A DNA stretch of 64,000 nt from Streptomyces sp. NBC_00690 (GCF_036226685.1 NZ_CP109009.1:5297501-5361500); one strand, 5' to 3'; shown: positions 19,555-28,925, counted from the stretch's first letter. Numbers and translations are program-made. Notes: generated by a model from the sequence alone, not told the origin.

Positions 19555-19603
19555 GCATTCGGTATGGGGGGCGCACGTGGGGCGCGGTCGTCATTCCGAA
19601 TGC
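19555..19603. repeat. 8-bp inverted repeat GCATTCGG / CCGAATGC
   Basis: Arms at 19555-19562 and 19596-19603 lie 33 nt apart in the promoter region of the XRE/DUF2690 gene. This may be an operator; no partner is known. Confidence 0.3.
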
Positions 19604-19639
19604 TCCCGTGCACGCCGGTGGCAGGAACTGACATCCTGG

Positions 19640-19695
19640 CCCTGCGCATCTTCTTGAACGGTCCGCCGTGGTGGACCGTCCGGAATGGCGCAGGG
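19640..19695 (+). promoter_or_regulatory. two-tier hairpin leader before the XRE/DUF2690 gene
   Basis: Outer arms CCCTGCGC (19640-19647) and GCGCAGGG (19688-19695) enclose inner arms ACGGTCC (19658-19664) and GGACCGT (19673-19679). Both stems are perfect. The element ends 56 nt before the ATG, where it could be a folded 5' leader or an operator. Confidence 0.4.
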
Positions 19696-19751
19696 GGCGG
19701 ATAGGCGCGGGGCACTGCACCTACGTTCGGGGGGACAAGGGGGGTTAGACC

Positions 19752-20804
19752 ATGCCTCGTTGGAAAGCGCTGCCAGATGAGCTCGACCCGGAGGTCCGGG
19801 AGTTCGCCGAGAATCTACGGCGACTCGTGGACCGCAGCGGGTTGAGCATCGCGGCAGTATCGGACCGCACGGGCTACAGCAAAACGTCGTGGGAGCGCTA
19901 TCTCAATGGGCGAATACTCGCGCCCAAGGGCGCTGTCGTCGCACTGGCGGAGGTGACGGGCACCAGCACCATCCACCTCACCACCCTGTGGGAGTTGGCG
20001 GAGCGCGCCTGGAGCCGGGCCGAGATGCGCCACGACCGCACGATGGAACAGATACGGATATCCCAGGCGCGGGCCGCGCTCGGGGATTCGGGCCCCGTCG
20101 GGCGGTCACCGTCGATAGGCGACCCGATGGACGGCGGGCGGCCCAGGGGGGCGGCGACCCGCCCGGGCACGGCGGCTCCCGCGGGGTTTCCTCCGTACAC
20201 GGGACAGGCGGCCAGCATGGGGCAGGGCCCCGGCCGGTCCGGTCATCGGGCGGCGCCGCCCGCAGGCCGACGCCAATCCGGTGGCAACGGCACGCCTCCC
20301 AGCAAGCGCCGGGTCGGCATGTTCCTCGGTGGAGTGGTCGGCGCGCTGGCGGTGATCGCCGGTGCCGTGCTGCTCACCGACCTCGGCGGGGAGCAGGACC
20401 ACACGAAGAACGTGGCCGCAACCCCCTCGCAGGCCGCCACCAGCAGCACCCCGGTGCTGCCGGAAGGGGTGAAGTGCAGCGGCAAGGACTGCACGGGTCA
20501 GGACCCGGAGACGATGGGCTGCGGCGGTGAGTTCGCCAAGACCACCGCGACCGCGCAGATCGGCGAGGCCAAGGTGGAGGTCCGCTACAGCGAGATCTGC
20601 AAGGCGGCCTGGGCCAGGCTCACGGCAGCCGCCCCCGGTGACACCGTGGACATCAGCGTGGGTGGCAAGGGCCGGCAGGAGGGCCTGGTGAATGCGGACA
20701 ACGACGCCTATACGCCGATGACGGCCGTGGCGGCGGGCACCGAACCCAAGGCGTGCGCGATCGCGAGGACGACGGGGGTCAAGACCTGCACCAAGGTGCA
20801 GTGA
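19752..20804 (+). CDS. XRE-family regulator with TM helix and DUF2690 domain
   Basis: The 350-residue protein begins with a helix-turn-helix (residues about 15-75, IAAVSDRTGYSKTSWERYLNG). A coiled basic segment and a Pro/Gly linker follow, then one TM helix near 194-214 (VGMFLGGVVGALAVIAGAVLL) and an extracytoplasmic DUF2690 domain. That domain shows the Cys pattern C-SGKD-C-TGQDPETMG-C and further cysteines near 279 and the C-terminus. Cytoplasmic DNA binding plus an external sensor suggests one-component transmembrane signalling (inference). A 10-bp terminator lies 4 nt past the stop. Confidence 0.88.
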   Translation: MPRWKALPDELDPEVREFAENLRRLVDRSGLSIAAVSDRTGYSKTSWERYLNGRILAPKGAVVALAEVTGTSTIHLTTLWELAERAWSRAEMRHDRTMEQIRISQARAALGDSGPVGRSPSIGDPMDGGRPRGAATRPGTAAPAGFPPYTGQAASMGQGPGRSGHRAAPPAGRRQSGGNGTPPSKRRVGMFLGGVVGALAVIAGAVLLTDLGGEQDHTKNVAATPSQAATSSTPVLPEGVKCSGKDCTGQDPETMGCGGEFAKTTATAQIGEAKVEVRYSEICKAAWARLTAAAPGDTVDISVGGKGRQEGLVNADNDAYTPMTAVAAGTEPKACAIARTTGVKTCTKVQ

Positions 20805-20808
20805 GCCG

Positions 20809-20831
20809 GCGCCCGGTGTGACACCGGGCGC
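20809..20831 (+). terminator. 10-bp hairpin after the DUF2690 gene
   Basis: GCGCCCGGTG (20809-20818) and CACCGGGCGC (20822-20831) form a perfect stem with a 3-nt loop, 4 nt past the stop. Confidence 0.85.
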
Positions 20832-20954
20832 GCCGCCGCCGTACGCACCCGTACTGAGCTGCGCGGTTTCCGGCGTTCGTGTGGGCGTGAGCTGCACCAC
20901 AAGGGGTCGCCTGAACGCGTCGCCCCGGGTCGGATAGCCTGACCGCTGGATGTC

Positions 20955-20968
20955 TCTTCACATCAAGA
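20955..20968. promoter_or_regulatory. palindromic TCTTCACATCAAGA box upstream of mdh
   Basis: TCTT and AAGA flank a 6-nt core, giving a 14-bp near palindrome 97 nt before the mdh ATG. MarR-family sites in streptomycetes, including those of TamR that controls TCA-cycle genes, are of this general type. The match to TamR is from memory and unverified. Confidence 0.4.
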
Positions 20969-20995
20969 TTCATCAGGAGTCACCGTGCTTCCTGA

Positions 20996-22054
<1,059 letters not shown>

Positions 22055-22096
22055 GCCGGCGGCGTAGCCAGCTCGCTTCACCCGGTCTGACGGGTC

Positions 22097-22129
22097 AAGC
22101 CCCCGGTCGCGGTAAGCGGCCGGGGGCTT
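22097..22129. terminator. bidirectional terminator between mdh and the minus-strand hypothetical
   Basis: AAGCCCCCGG (22097-22106) and CCGGGGGCTT (22120-22129) are perfect 10-bp arms between convergent genes, 42 nt past the mdh stop. Confidence 0.88.
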
Positions 22130-22251
22130 CCCTGCGTCGAACGGTGCGTTCTCGGCCCTGGATGGCCGTTGTCGTTGATCCTGGCCGCATCCTGCCCGCC
22201 CTCCGGGAGGACCGTACGTCCGTTGGTGGGCACCACGGCAGAACTCTGTTG

Positions 22252-22602
22252 TCAGTCGCCCGGGTCCACTCCTGGGACGGGGAAGCGGCCTTCCTCGCCC
22301 CACTGCGCGGGGGCCAGCAGGGCCAGTTCTGCCTCGTCCAGGGGGCGGGACTCCGCGTGCCACACGGCCGTCAACGGTACGTCGAACGGGAACTCCACCT
22401 GGGTGCCGTCCTCGAACGAGACCACCACATGGGTGTCGGGGCCGGCCGGATGGTTGTCGAGCCAGAGCACGTCCTCCACCACTGCCGTCAATCGCCCCTC
22501 GGGCCCCACCAGTCGATATCCCTCGTCCACGCCCTGTGAGGACACGGACAACAGGGTGGGCTGGTGGAGCGCCGCCCGCTCGTCGCGGTAGTACGAGGTC
22601 AC
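22252..22602 (-). CDS. conserved hypothetical, 116 residues
   Basis: GTG 22602 is preceded by AAGGG on the minus strand. The product is acidic and soluble, with alternating hydrophobic strands (GRLTAVVEDVLWLD, HVVVSFEDGTQVEFPFDVPLTAVWH), which suggests a small beta-rich fold. No signal peptide, cysteines or known catalytic motif were seen. It lies 34 nt from the minus-strand hydrolase gene in head-to-tail order, so the two may be cotranscribed. I do not recognise the family. Confidence 0.65.
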   Translation of the reverse strand: MTSYYRDERAALHQPTLLSVSSQGVDEGYRLVGPEGRLTAVVEDVLWLDNHPAGPDTHVVVSFEDGTQVEFPFDVPLTAVWHAESRPLDEAELALLAPAQWGEEGRFPVPGVDPGD

Positions 22603-22636
22603 GTGGGCCCTTCTGTCAGGATTCGGAAGAAGGGAG

Positions 22637-23701
22637 CTAGGGTCGATCCGTTCCGAGGAACGACAGCACTTCCCGTTCGAAGCGCTTCTTCGCCTCCAAC
22701 TGGGGGAGGTGGCCCACGCCGTGCAGTTCCACGAGCCGCGAGGCGGGGATGGCAGCGGCGGCCAGTCGGCCCAGTACGGGGAAGTTACCGAGCTTCGCCC
22801 GGTTCTCCGGGGTGGCGTACGACTTGCCGACCGCGGCGCGGTCCTCCTGGCCGATCACCAGCAGCACCGGAAGTCGTAGGGCGGGCAGGTCCTGCACCAC
22901 CGGCTGGTGGTACGCCATCTGATAGGTGCGGGCCGATGCGAGCGCCCAACGCGGGTACTCCCCGCTGAGGGTGACGCGGTACCGCAGTTCCACGTTCCGC
23001 TCGTAGGCCCGTCGCCAGGTCACCACATACGACTGGTAGAAGGCCCGGATGCCGGGGAGGCCGGTGTTCGCCAGTTCGTCCGCGAACAGTCGCTCGGTGG
23101 TGTGCGCGGGGACCAGTTCCCGGTAGTCCTCCAGTCCCACCGGGTTGGCCAGCACCAGACGGCGGATCCGCGTCGGATGCAGCAGGGCGAAGCGCACTCC
23201 GAGCATTCCGCCCATGGAGTGGCCCACCACGTCGACGTCCGCGATGCCGAGGTGGTCCAGGAGCGCCACGGTGTTGTGCGCGAGCAGTTCGAAGCTGTAG
23301 TCGAGGGCGGGCTTCGACGATCGCCCGAACCCGATCTGGTCCGGCACCACGACCCGGTTCCCGGCCGCGGCCAGTGCGCGGGCGGTGGTCGTCCAGGCCC
23401 CGCCGTCGAAGTTCTTGCCGTGCAGCAGCAGGACCGTGCGCCCGGTGGGGGACTGGCCCGAGGGTGCGATGTCCAGATACGCCATGTCGACGGTCTCGCC
23501 CTGGTTGACCATCCGCAGGAACCGTACGGGGTACGCGGTCGCGTACCCCTCCATGGCGATCCCCAGCGGCTGGTCGTACGTCGGGTCGGCGGGGGTGTGC
23601 AGCGCACCGGCCCCATGTGCCGGAGCGGCAGCCGCCACTCCCGTACCCATCGTGGCGACGGCCCCCGCACCCACGGAGAGAAACGTCCGGCGTGTTGTCA
23701 C
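22637..23701 (-). CDS. Tat-exported alpha/beta hydrolase
   Basis: GTG 23701 with GGGGGAT upstream gives 354 residues. The N-terminus reads TTRRTFLSVGAGAVATM, a twin-arginine signal (TRRTFL) followed by a hydrophobic stretch and an AxA-type cleavage site around residue 30. The mature enzyme has the alpha/beta hydrolase fold: oxyanion motif LLLHGKNFDG, nucleophile elbow GHSMGG, an acid in IGQEDRA and a catalytic His in HGVGHLPQLE. Substrate is unknown; folding before export suggests a cofactor-free but fast-folding enzyme. A longer start at 23747 exists but would bury the Tat motif. Confidence 0.88.
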   Translation of the reverse strand: MTTRRTFLSVGAGAVATMGTGVAAAAPAHGAGALHTPADPTYDQPLGIAMEGYATAYPVRFLRMVNQGETVDMAYLDIAPSGQSPTGRTVLLLHGKNFDGGAWTTTARALAAAGNRVVVPDQIGFGRSSKPALDYSFELLAHNTVALLDHLGIADVDVVGHSMGGMLGVRFALLHPTRIRRLVLANPVGLEDYRELVPAHTTERLFADELANTGLPGIRAFYQSYVVTWRRAYERNVELRYRVTLSGEYPRWALASARTYQMAYHQPVVQDLPALRLPVLLVIGQEDRAAVGKSYATPENRAKLGNFPVLGRLAAAAIPASRLVELHGVGHLPQLEAKKRFEREVLSFLGTDRP

Positions 23702-23978
23702 ACATCCCCCAACTCGGTCGTACATCTGTGCGCTCATAGTGCACCAACTCCCCACAAGATCAAAGGAGTCTGCGGTTGGCTGTGGATTGATCGGGGGGTC
23801 AGCCGGGGGATCAACTGGGGGCGATCGAGGGCTTACAGAGGGAGTCGATGGCGGTCCCTCGGCGTACGGCCGTGAATCACCGGTGGACCGGCAGTGGATC
23901 GCCGGTGGACCGACACCGGATCGGCAGCGGATCGCCAGTGGACCGGCACGCGGCCGGTCCTGGAGGCGGCGCATCCGG
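23702..23978. other. gap between hydrolase and permease genes, with an 11-bp tandem array
   Basis: Both flanking genes are on the minus strand. Besides the array at 23881-23957, a G-rich stretch (23790-23830) repeats GATC and GGGGG motifs. No gene is supported. Confidence 0.5.
23881..23957. repeat. seven tandem 11-bp units
   Basis: Units of exactly 11 nt follow the consensus CAGYGGAYCGS, starting at 23881, 23892, 23903, 23914, 23925, 23936 and 23947; a degenerate eighth unit precedes at 23870. The period equals about one helical turn. Function is unknown. Confidence 0.7.
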
Positions 23979-24803
23979 TCAGGGCTCGCCGAATCGTGCC
24001 AGCGCCAGAGCGCCGGCCACGGCCACGGCGAACCCCAGCACCGCCAACCACGCCAACCCCGCCCGGGTGTGATCGCCCAGCCAGACCACCCCGACCACGG
24101 CCGGGCCGACCGTCTCGCCAAGGACGAGCCCTGCCGTCGCCACCGTCACCGAGCCGCGGGAGAACGCCGAGGTCAGCAGGAGGAAGGCCGCTGCCCCGCC
24201 CAGAAGCAGCGCATAGAGCGCGGGGTTGGCCAACACCTCGGGCAGGGCGATCGAGTCGATCAACCGGACCGCGACCTCCACCACCCCGAATCCCGCGCCG
24301 GCGCCCAACCCCAGCACCAGGGCGCGCGATCTGTTCGGAAGCCCGCCGGCGAGCGCTCCGACCAGCAGGACCGCGACCGCGACCCCCAGCAGCGACCAGC
24401 CCAATGCGGTGGAGCCGGGGCGGTCCCCCTCGGCGCCGGCGGCCAGGCCCAGCATCGCGAGGCCGGCGCAGACCGTACCCACCGCGCCCCACTCCACCGC
24501 GCTCAGCCTCATGTGCAGCAGCCGGGAGGCGACCAGGGCGGTGACCGCGAGGGAGGCGGCGAGCGCCGCGCCCACCACATAGATGGGCAGGGACCGCAGG
24601 GCCACGATCTGCAACGCGAATCCGCATCCGTCGAGTGCGAGCCCCAACAGATAGCGCCACTGGCGCAGGGCCCGCAGGAGCAGTGCCGTATCGACGCCGG
24701 AACCCGAGCCCGGTTCGGCGGCCTTCGCCGCTATGGCCTGGAGAACGGAAGCGGTGCCGTAGCAGAGAGCTGAACCAAGCGCGCAAAGCATGCCAAGGAT
24801 CAC
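23979..24803 (-). CDS. EamA/DMT-like membrane transporter
   Basis: GTG 24803 starts a protein of 274 residues beginning VILGMLCALGSALCYGTASVLQA. About nine to ten hydrophobic helices cover the chain, and the repeated half-structure is that of drug/metabolite transporter (EamA) permeases. No soluble domain is present. A TTG at 24821 and an ATG at 24773 are other possible starts; none has a strong ribosome site. The transported substrate cannot be inferred. It is divergent from the lipoprotein/ATP-grasp pair. Confidence 0.7.
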   Translation of the reverse strand: MILGMLCALGSALCYGTASVLQAIAAKAAEPGSGSGVDTALLLRALRQWRYLLGLALDGCGFALQIVALRSLPIYVVGAALAASLAVTALVASRLLHMRLSAVEWGAVGTVCAGLAMLGLAAGAEGDRPGSTALGWSLLGVAVAVLLVGALAGGLPNRSRALVLGLGAGAGFGVVEVAVRLIDSIALPEVLANPALYALLLGGAAAFLLLTSAFSRGSVTVATAGLVLGETVGPAVVGVVWLGDHTRAGLAWLAVLGFAVAVAGALALARFGEP

Positions 24804-24922
24804 AAAACGACTGTAGATCAATGGGGTTGATCGTCCGTTTGAAGGTGGTGTGCCTGTCGGCCACTAGTCTGACGTCGATTTACGGTGCGTTGTAGGACAG
24901 TCACACGAACGGGGGTTAGGTG

Positions 24923-25204
24923 ATGGCTCGTCGACGCCTGAGGTCGAGCACGGTACTGCTGGGAGGCATAGGGGTGTTGGCGGTGTCCCTCACCTCGTGC
25001 GGTGCGGAACCGGACAAGCGAGGCGCGGACCGACTGTCCCAAGAACAGCTCGCGATGAGCGAGTGCAGGGAACACGATGGCGAGGGCGACTACGCCTCCT
25101 CCGCCTACGGTCGGGTCGAGGACGGCTTGGTCACGGGCGGCAGCTTCGACGAAGACGCCGTCGAGCGCGGCGGCTTCGGCTGCGCGGGCTCCGGCGGCGG
25201 CTGA
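24923..25204 (+). CDS. small lipoprotein with C-terminal RGGFG tail
   Basis: ATG 24923 has GGGGG 8 nt upstream; the GTG three bases earlier is also possible. The 93-residue product has a basic start (MARRRLR), a hydrophobic core and a lipobox LTSC ending at Cys26, so it should be lipidated and anchored outside the membrane. The rest is acidic, with Cys48. It ends RGGFG (82-86), CAGSGGG. The RGGFG stretch also occurs in the E. coli lipoprotein YgiB, whose gene sits beside the ATP-grasp gene ygiC (family knowledge). Here an ATP-grasp gene follows after 15 nt. The pair probably acts together (inference). Confidence 0.7.
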   Translation: MARRRLRSSTVLLGGIGVLAVSLTSCGAEPDKRGADRLSQEQLAMSECREHDGEGDYASSAYGRVEDGLVTGGSFDEDAVERGGFGCAGSGGG

Positions 25205-25219
25205 ACGGGGACTGGTCCA

Positions 25220-26401
25220 ATGAAGCGTCACACCATCGAGCCGCGTCCGGGCTGGCAGGCGATCGTCGAACAGCAGGGGTGCATCTACCCCCTGACCCGC
25301 TACCCGGACGGCTCCCTGCGCCCCTACTGGGACGAGAGCGCCTACTACGAGTTCTCGTTGCCCGAGGTGGAGGCATTGGAGGAGGTCGTCGAGGAACTCC
25401 ACACGATGTGCCTCGCCGCCGCTGCACACATCGTCGAACGGAACCGGTTCGCCGAATTAGGCATCACCCAGCCCCGGCTGGTCTCCTTGGTCGCCGAGTC
25501 CTGGCGGCGGCGGGACGAACTCCCCACCATCTACGGCAGGTTCGACCTCCGCTACGACGGCACCGGGCCGGCCAAGATGTTGGAGTACAACGCCGACACA
25601 CCGACCTCGCTGGTCGAGGCCGCGAGCCCCCAGTGGTTTTGGATGGAAGACCGTTTCCCCGGCGCCGACCAGTGGAACTCCCTGCACGAGCGGCTCGTCG
25701 ACGCATGGCGCAAGCAGGCTTCCCTGCTGCCGCCCGGGCCCGTGCACTTCGCCCACTCCGCGGGCGACGACCTCGGTGAGGACCTGATGACGGTCGCCTA
25801 TCTCAGGGAGACCGCGGAACAGGCGGGCCTCGTCACCCAAGCGCTCTCGGTGGAGGAGATCGGTTGGGACCGGCTGTCCCGGCGCTTCGTCGACCAACGT
25901 CTGCGCTTCATCCGCTCCTGCTTCAAGCTCTACCCCTGGGAGTGGCTGACGACCGACCGCTTTGGGCCCCATGTGCTCGAAACGCTCGACAACGGCGGCG
26001 GCACCGGCACCACCTGCTGGATCGAACCCGCCTGGAAGATGCTGCTCTCCAACAAGGCGCTGCTCGCGATCCTCTGGGAGCTCAACCCCGGCCATCCCCA
26101 TCTGCTGCCCGCCTATCTCGACGGTCCGCGTGAACTGGCCGTCGAGGGTGGCTATGTCGCCAAACCGCTCCTGGGGCGGGAAGGCGCCGGGGTCACGATC
26201 CACGGAGCAGGCACCGCACCCCTCGTACGGGAGGAACCGTGCTGCTACCAGGGCTTCGCCCCGCTACCGGACTTCGACGGCAACCGGGTGGTGCTCGGTG
26301 CGTGGACCGTCGAGGGCGAGGCAGCGGGGCTGGGCATCCGAGAGTCGTCCGGTCCGATCACGGACGGGTATGCCCGCTTCCTGCCCCACGTCATCCTCTG
26401 A
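25220..26401 (+). CDS. ATP-grasp ligase, glutathionylspermidine synthase family (YgiC/YjfC-like)
   Basis: The 393-residue protein matches the glutathionylspermidine-synthase ATP-grasp domain. It has YGRFDLRYDGTGPAKMLEYNADTP near residue 105, LYPWEW and GTTCWIEPAWKMLLSNKALLAILWE in the middle, and VAKPLLGREGAGV with the ATP-grasp Lys, then YQGFAPLP. The amidase half of E. coli Gsp is absent, as in YgiC. These enzymes form amide bonds using ATP; streptomycetes normally use mycothiol rather than glutathione, so the substrate is probably not glutathione. It follows the RGGFG lipoprotein gene by 15 nt, which suggests that protein as substrate or partner. Confidence 0.85.
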   Translation: MKRHTIEPRPGWQAIVEQQGCIYPLTRYPDGSLRPYWDESAYYEFSLPEVEALEEVVEELHTMCLAAAAHIVERNRFAELGITQPRLVSLVAESWRRRDELPTIYGRFDLRYDGTGPAKMLEYNADTPTSLVEAASPQWFWMEDRFPGADQWNSLHERLVDAWRKQASLLPPGPVHFAHSAGDDLGEDLMTVAYLRETAEQAGLVTQALSVEEIGWDRLSRRFVDQRLRFIRSCFKLYPWEWLTTDRFGPHVLETLDNGGGTGTTCWIEPAWKMLLSNKALLAILWELNPGHPHLLPAYLDGPRELAVEGGYVAKPLLGREGAGVTIHGAGTAPLVREEPCCYQGFAPLPDFDGNRVVLGAWTVEGEAAGLGIRESSGPITDGYARFLPHVIL

Positions 26402-26470
26402 CGTCGCCCCGGCCGCGACCCCGGTGGGGGCGTGGCCGTTCAGGGATCCTGGGCAGGAGTTGGTGGGTCG

Positions 26471-27148
26471 TCAGTCGGCGATGTAGTCGCGCAGACGGGC
26501 GGGCTTCAGGCCGGCCGCATCGGCCGCGGCCAAGGCGCGATTGAGGTCGGCCGGCAGGTCGTCGGTGAAGTGCAGCAGGATGATGTCGCCGGCCTGGAGT
26601 TGCGGGGTGGGGGGCTGCCAACTGCCCCAGGTGGTGAAGTCGTGCGTCCAGGTCACCAGCGCCTTCGCACCGCAGGCGCCGGCGGCGATGCGGGTGTCCT
26701 CGTTGTAGACGCCGTAGGGCGGACGCAGCAGCCGGGGCTCCAGGCCGAAGGTCGACAGGGCCCGCTGACGTGCGCCGCAGATCTCGGCCCGCTGGCCCGC
26801 CAGGTCCAATGAGCTGAGGTACGGGTGGGTCACGGTGTGGTTCTCGACCCGGGACGGACCGTGGTCGAGCAGATTCCGGAAGTACGGGACGCCGTAGCTG
26901 GCGGCGTCCGACACCAGGAACAGCGAGGCGGGAACGTTCCGGTCGCGCAGGATCTTGGCCGCGGCGGGATTCTGCGCCCAGCCGTCGTCGATGGTGATGA
27001 AGACGACCGGATCGTCCGTGGAGACCTTCGAGACGACGGGGACCGGCGTTGGCCAGGCGGCCTGCGCGGGGGTGGTCAGGCCCAGAAGGGCGAGGAGAGG
27101 TACGAGGACGGCGAGTAGCACTCGGGGTCTCGGCATGGCCCGCATCAT
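26471..27148 (-). CDS. secreted polysaccharide deacetylase (NodB fold)
   Basis: The 225-residue protein has an N-terminal Sec signal (VLLAVLVPLLALLGLTTPAQA, cleavage after AQA). The catalytic NodB domain follows, with the metal/base motif TIDDGW, the HTVTHP histidines and RPPYGVYN. A late HF stretch (ILLHFTDD) supplies the last motif. CE4 enzymes remove acetyl groups from chitin oligomers, xylan or peptidoglycan sugars; the substrate cannot be told from sequence. ATG 27148 is used; ATG 27136 (MPRPRVLLA) is equally plausible and gives a cleaner signal peptide. It stands alone on its strand. Confidence 0.9.
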   Translation of the reverse strand: MMRAMPRPRVLLAVLVPLLALLGLTTPAQAAWPTPVPVVSKVSTDDPVVFITIDDGWAQNPAAAKILRDRNVPASLFLVSDAASYGVPYFRNLLDHGPSRVENHTVTHPYLSSLDLAGQRAEICGARQRALSTFGLEPRLLRPPYGVYNEDTRIAAGACGAKALVTWTHDFTTWGSWQPPTPQLQAGDIILLHFTDDLPADLNRALAAADAAGLKPARLRDYIAD

Positions 27149-27526
27149 TGGTCCAGACCAGCGGTCGTGTCAATGGCCTGGATGACACCCCGATCGGTAG
27201 CCGTGTCCGAGGTGGTGGGAACGTTTCGGTCCGGCTGAACTCACCTTTCCCTGGCGGCTCATGAGTGTCGCCGGGCCGTGGGCCGCGACCCGTGCGTTGA
27301 CGCGCGTCGCCGAGCTGGAGGGGTGCGGGGAGATGGATTCCCTTGGATCCCGAAGCCGGCCGCTGACCTCCGGGCCCGATCATCGCTGACCCTCGCCATC
27401 CATCGTCGACCCTCGTCATCGTCGGGCGCTCGACGATGACGAGGGGCGAGGGCGCGCGGGGGGTGGGCGCTGAGGGGGCGAGGGGCTGACGGAGTGGTCC
27501 TCAGCGCGGTCGTGCCGCGGCTGGGC
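27149..27526. other. 378-nt gap with a very strong hairpin
   Basis: It separates two minus-strand genes. The left part must carry the deacetylase promoter. The right part holds the 15-bp hairpin at 27410-27445 preceded by related CCCTCG-CATC repeats (27390-27424). No gene is seen. Confidence 0.6.
27410..27445 (-). terminator. 15-bp perfect hairpin downstream of rocD
   Basis: CCCTCGTCATCGTCG (27410-27424) and CGACGATGACGAGGG (27431-27445) pair completely around a 6-nt loop, 81 nt past the rocD stop. Confidence 0.85.
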
Positions 27527-28732
27527 TCAGCCCGCCAGCACCGCCCGCAACTGGTCGAGGCCCCAGTCCAGATCCTCCTTGCTGATCACCAGCGGTGGGG
27601 CGATCCGGATGGTCGAACCGTGGGTGTCCTTCACCAGTACGCCCCGGTCCATCAGCTTCTCGGAGATCTCCCGACCCGTTCCGCGCTCCGGCACGATGTC
27701 AACGCCCGCCCACAGCCCCCGGCCGCGTACGGCTTCCACCGAGCCCGTACCGACCATCAGCCCGAGTTCATGGTGGAGGTGCTCACCGAGTTCGCTCGCC
27801 CACTGCTGGTACTCCCCACTGCGCAGCATCGCGATCACCTCCAGTGCCACCGCACAGGCCAGTGGATTCCCGCCGAAGGTCGAACCGTGCTCCCCAGGGC
27901 GGAAGACGCCGAGCACCTCCTGCGAGGAGACCACCGCGGACACCGGGACGACTCCGCCGCCGAGCGCCTTGCCGAGCACGTACATGTCCGGCACCACGCC
28001 CTCGTGCTCCAGGGCGAACGTCCGACCCGTACGGCCGAGGCCCGACTGGATCTCATCCGCGATGAAGAGGATGTTGCGCTCCTGGGTGAGCCGACGGACC
28101 CCCGCCAGATATCCCGGCGGCGGCACCAGAACCCCCGCCTCGCCCTGGATCGGCTCCAGCAGCACCGCCACCGTGTTCTCGGTGAGGGCGGCCTCCATCG
28201 CCGTGAGGTCCCCGTACGGGACGATCTCAAAGCCCGGGGTGTACGGGCCGAAGTCCGCACGGGCCTCCGGATCGGTCGAGAAGCTGATCACCGTCGTCGT
28301 GCGCCCGTGGAAGTTGTTCGAAGCGACCACGATCTTCGCCATGTTGTCGACCACGCCCTTGACCCGGTAGCCCCACTTCCGGGCGGTCTTCACCGCGGTC
28401 TCCACGGCCTCCGCGCCGGTGTTCATCGGAAGCACCGACTCCATCCCGCACAAATCGGCGAGCTGCTCGCAGAAGTCCGCGAAACGGTCGTGGTAGAAGG
28501 CGCGCGAAGTGAGCGTGACGCGCTCCAGCTGCGCCTTGGCGGCATCGATCAGACGACGGTTTCCATGGCCGAAATTCAGCGCCGAGTATCCCGCGAGCAT
28601 GTCGAGGTAGCGACGTCCCTCGACATCAGTCATCCATGCGCCCTCCGCCGAGGTCACAACGATGGGGAGCGGGTGGTAGTTGTGCGCACTGTGGGCTTCG
28701 GCGGCGGCAATGGCGCTCTCTGATGCAGACAC
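27527..28732 (-). CDS. rocD: ornithine aminotransferase
   Basis: GTG 28732 lies 5 nt after GGAG and gives 401 residues, the usual ornithine aminotransferase length. Longer readings to 28864 add only basic non-homologous residues. Class-III aminotransferase motifs are clear: NTGAEAVETAVKTARKWGY, the FHGRT loop, FIADEIQSGLGRTG with the cofactor Asp, and VLGKALGGGVVPVSA carrying the PLP-binding Lys. It converts ornithine and 2-oxoglutarate to glutamate semialdehyde and glutamate. The HSAHNYHPLP N-terminus is typical of RocD. It is divergent from glyA over 297 nt. Confidence 0.93.
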   Translation of the reverse strand: MSASESAIAAAEAHSAHNYHPLPIVVTSAEGAWMTDVEGRRYLDMLAGYSALNFGHGNRRLIDAAKAQLERVTLTSRAFYHDRFADFCEQLADLCGMESVLPMNTGAEAVETAVKTARKWGYRVKGVVDNMAKIVVASNNFHGRTTTVISFSTDPEARADFGPYTPGFEIVPYGDLTAMEAALTENTVAVLLEPIQGEAGVLVPPPGYLAGVRRLTQERNILFIADEIQSGLGRTGRTFALEHEGVVPDMYVLGKALGGGVVPVSAVVSSQEVLGVFRPGEHGSTFGGNPLACAVALEVIAMLRSGEYQQWASELGEHLHHELGLMVGTGSVEAVRGRGLWAGVDIVPERGTGREISEKLMDRGVLVKDTHGSTIRIAPPLVISKEDLDWGLDQLRAVLAG

Positions 28733-28925
28733 GGGATCTCCGATCGCGTAGTTCACATGGCTCTCGCGGAGGCTTGTCGCAAGACAAGGCTTCCGGCTGG
28801 GGCAGGGTGATGCCCCTGTTTCTATCGTCGCTCGCCGAGTGGGTGAAGAAACCTTGCTGCGCACTCTGAGCGATCCGGCTCGCCCCGGGGACGCGTACTA
28901 AGGTTGCGGGTACGCACGGCGACTG

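Larger units (their letters stand above)
19361..19751. promoter_or_regulatory. 391-nt gap with terminator, inverted repeat and structured leader
   Basis: The stretch contains the folD-DUF3017 terminator (19396-19431), an 8-bp inverted repeat (19555-19603) and a two-stem element (19640-19695) just ahead of the XRE/DUF2690 gene. No gene is seen. Confidence 0.6.

Noticed and set aside
23881..23957. CRISPR array
   Set aside because: Units are 11 bp, contiguous and without spacers; no cas gene is present.
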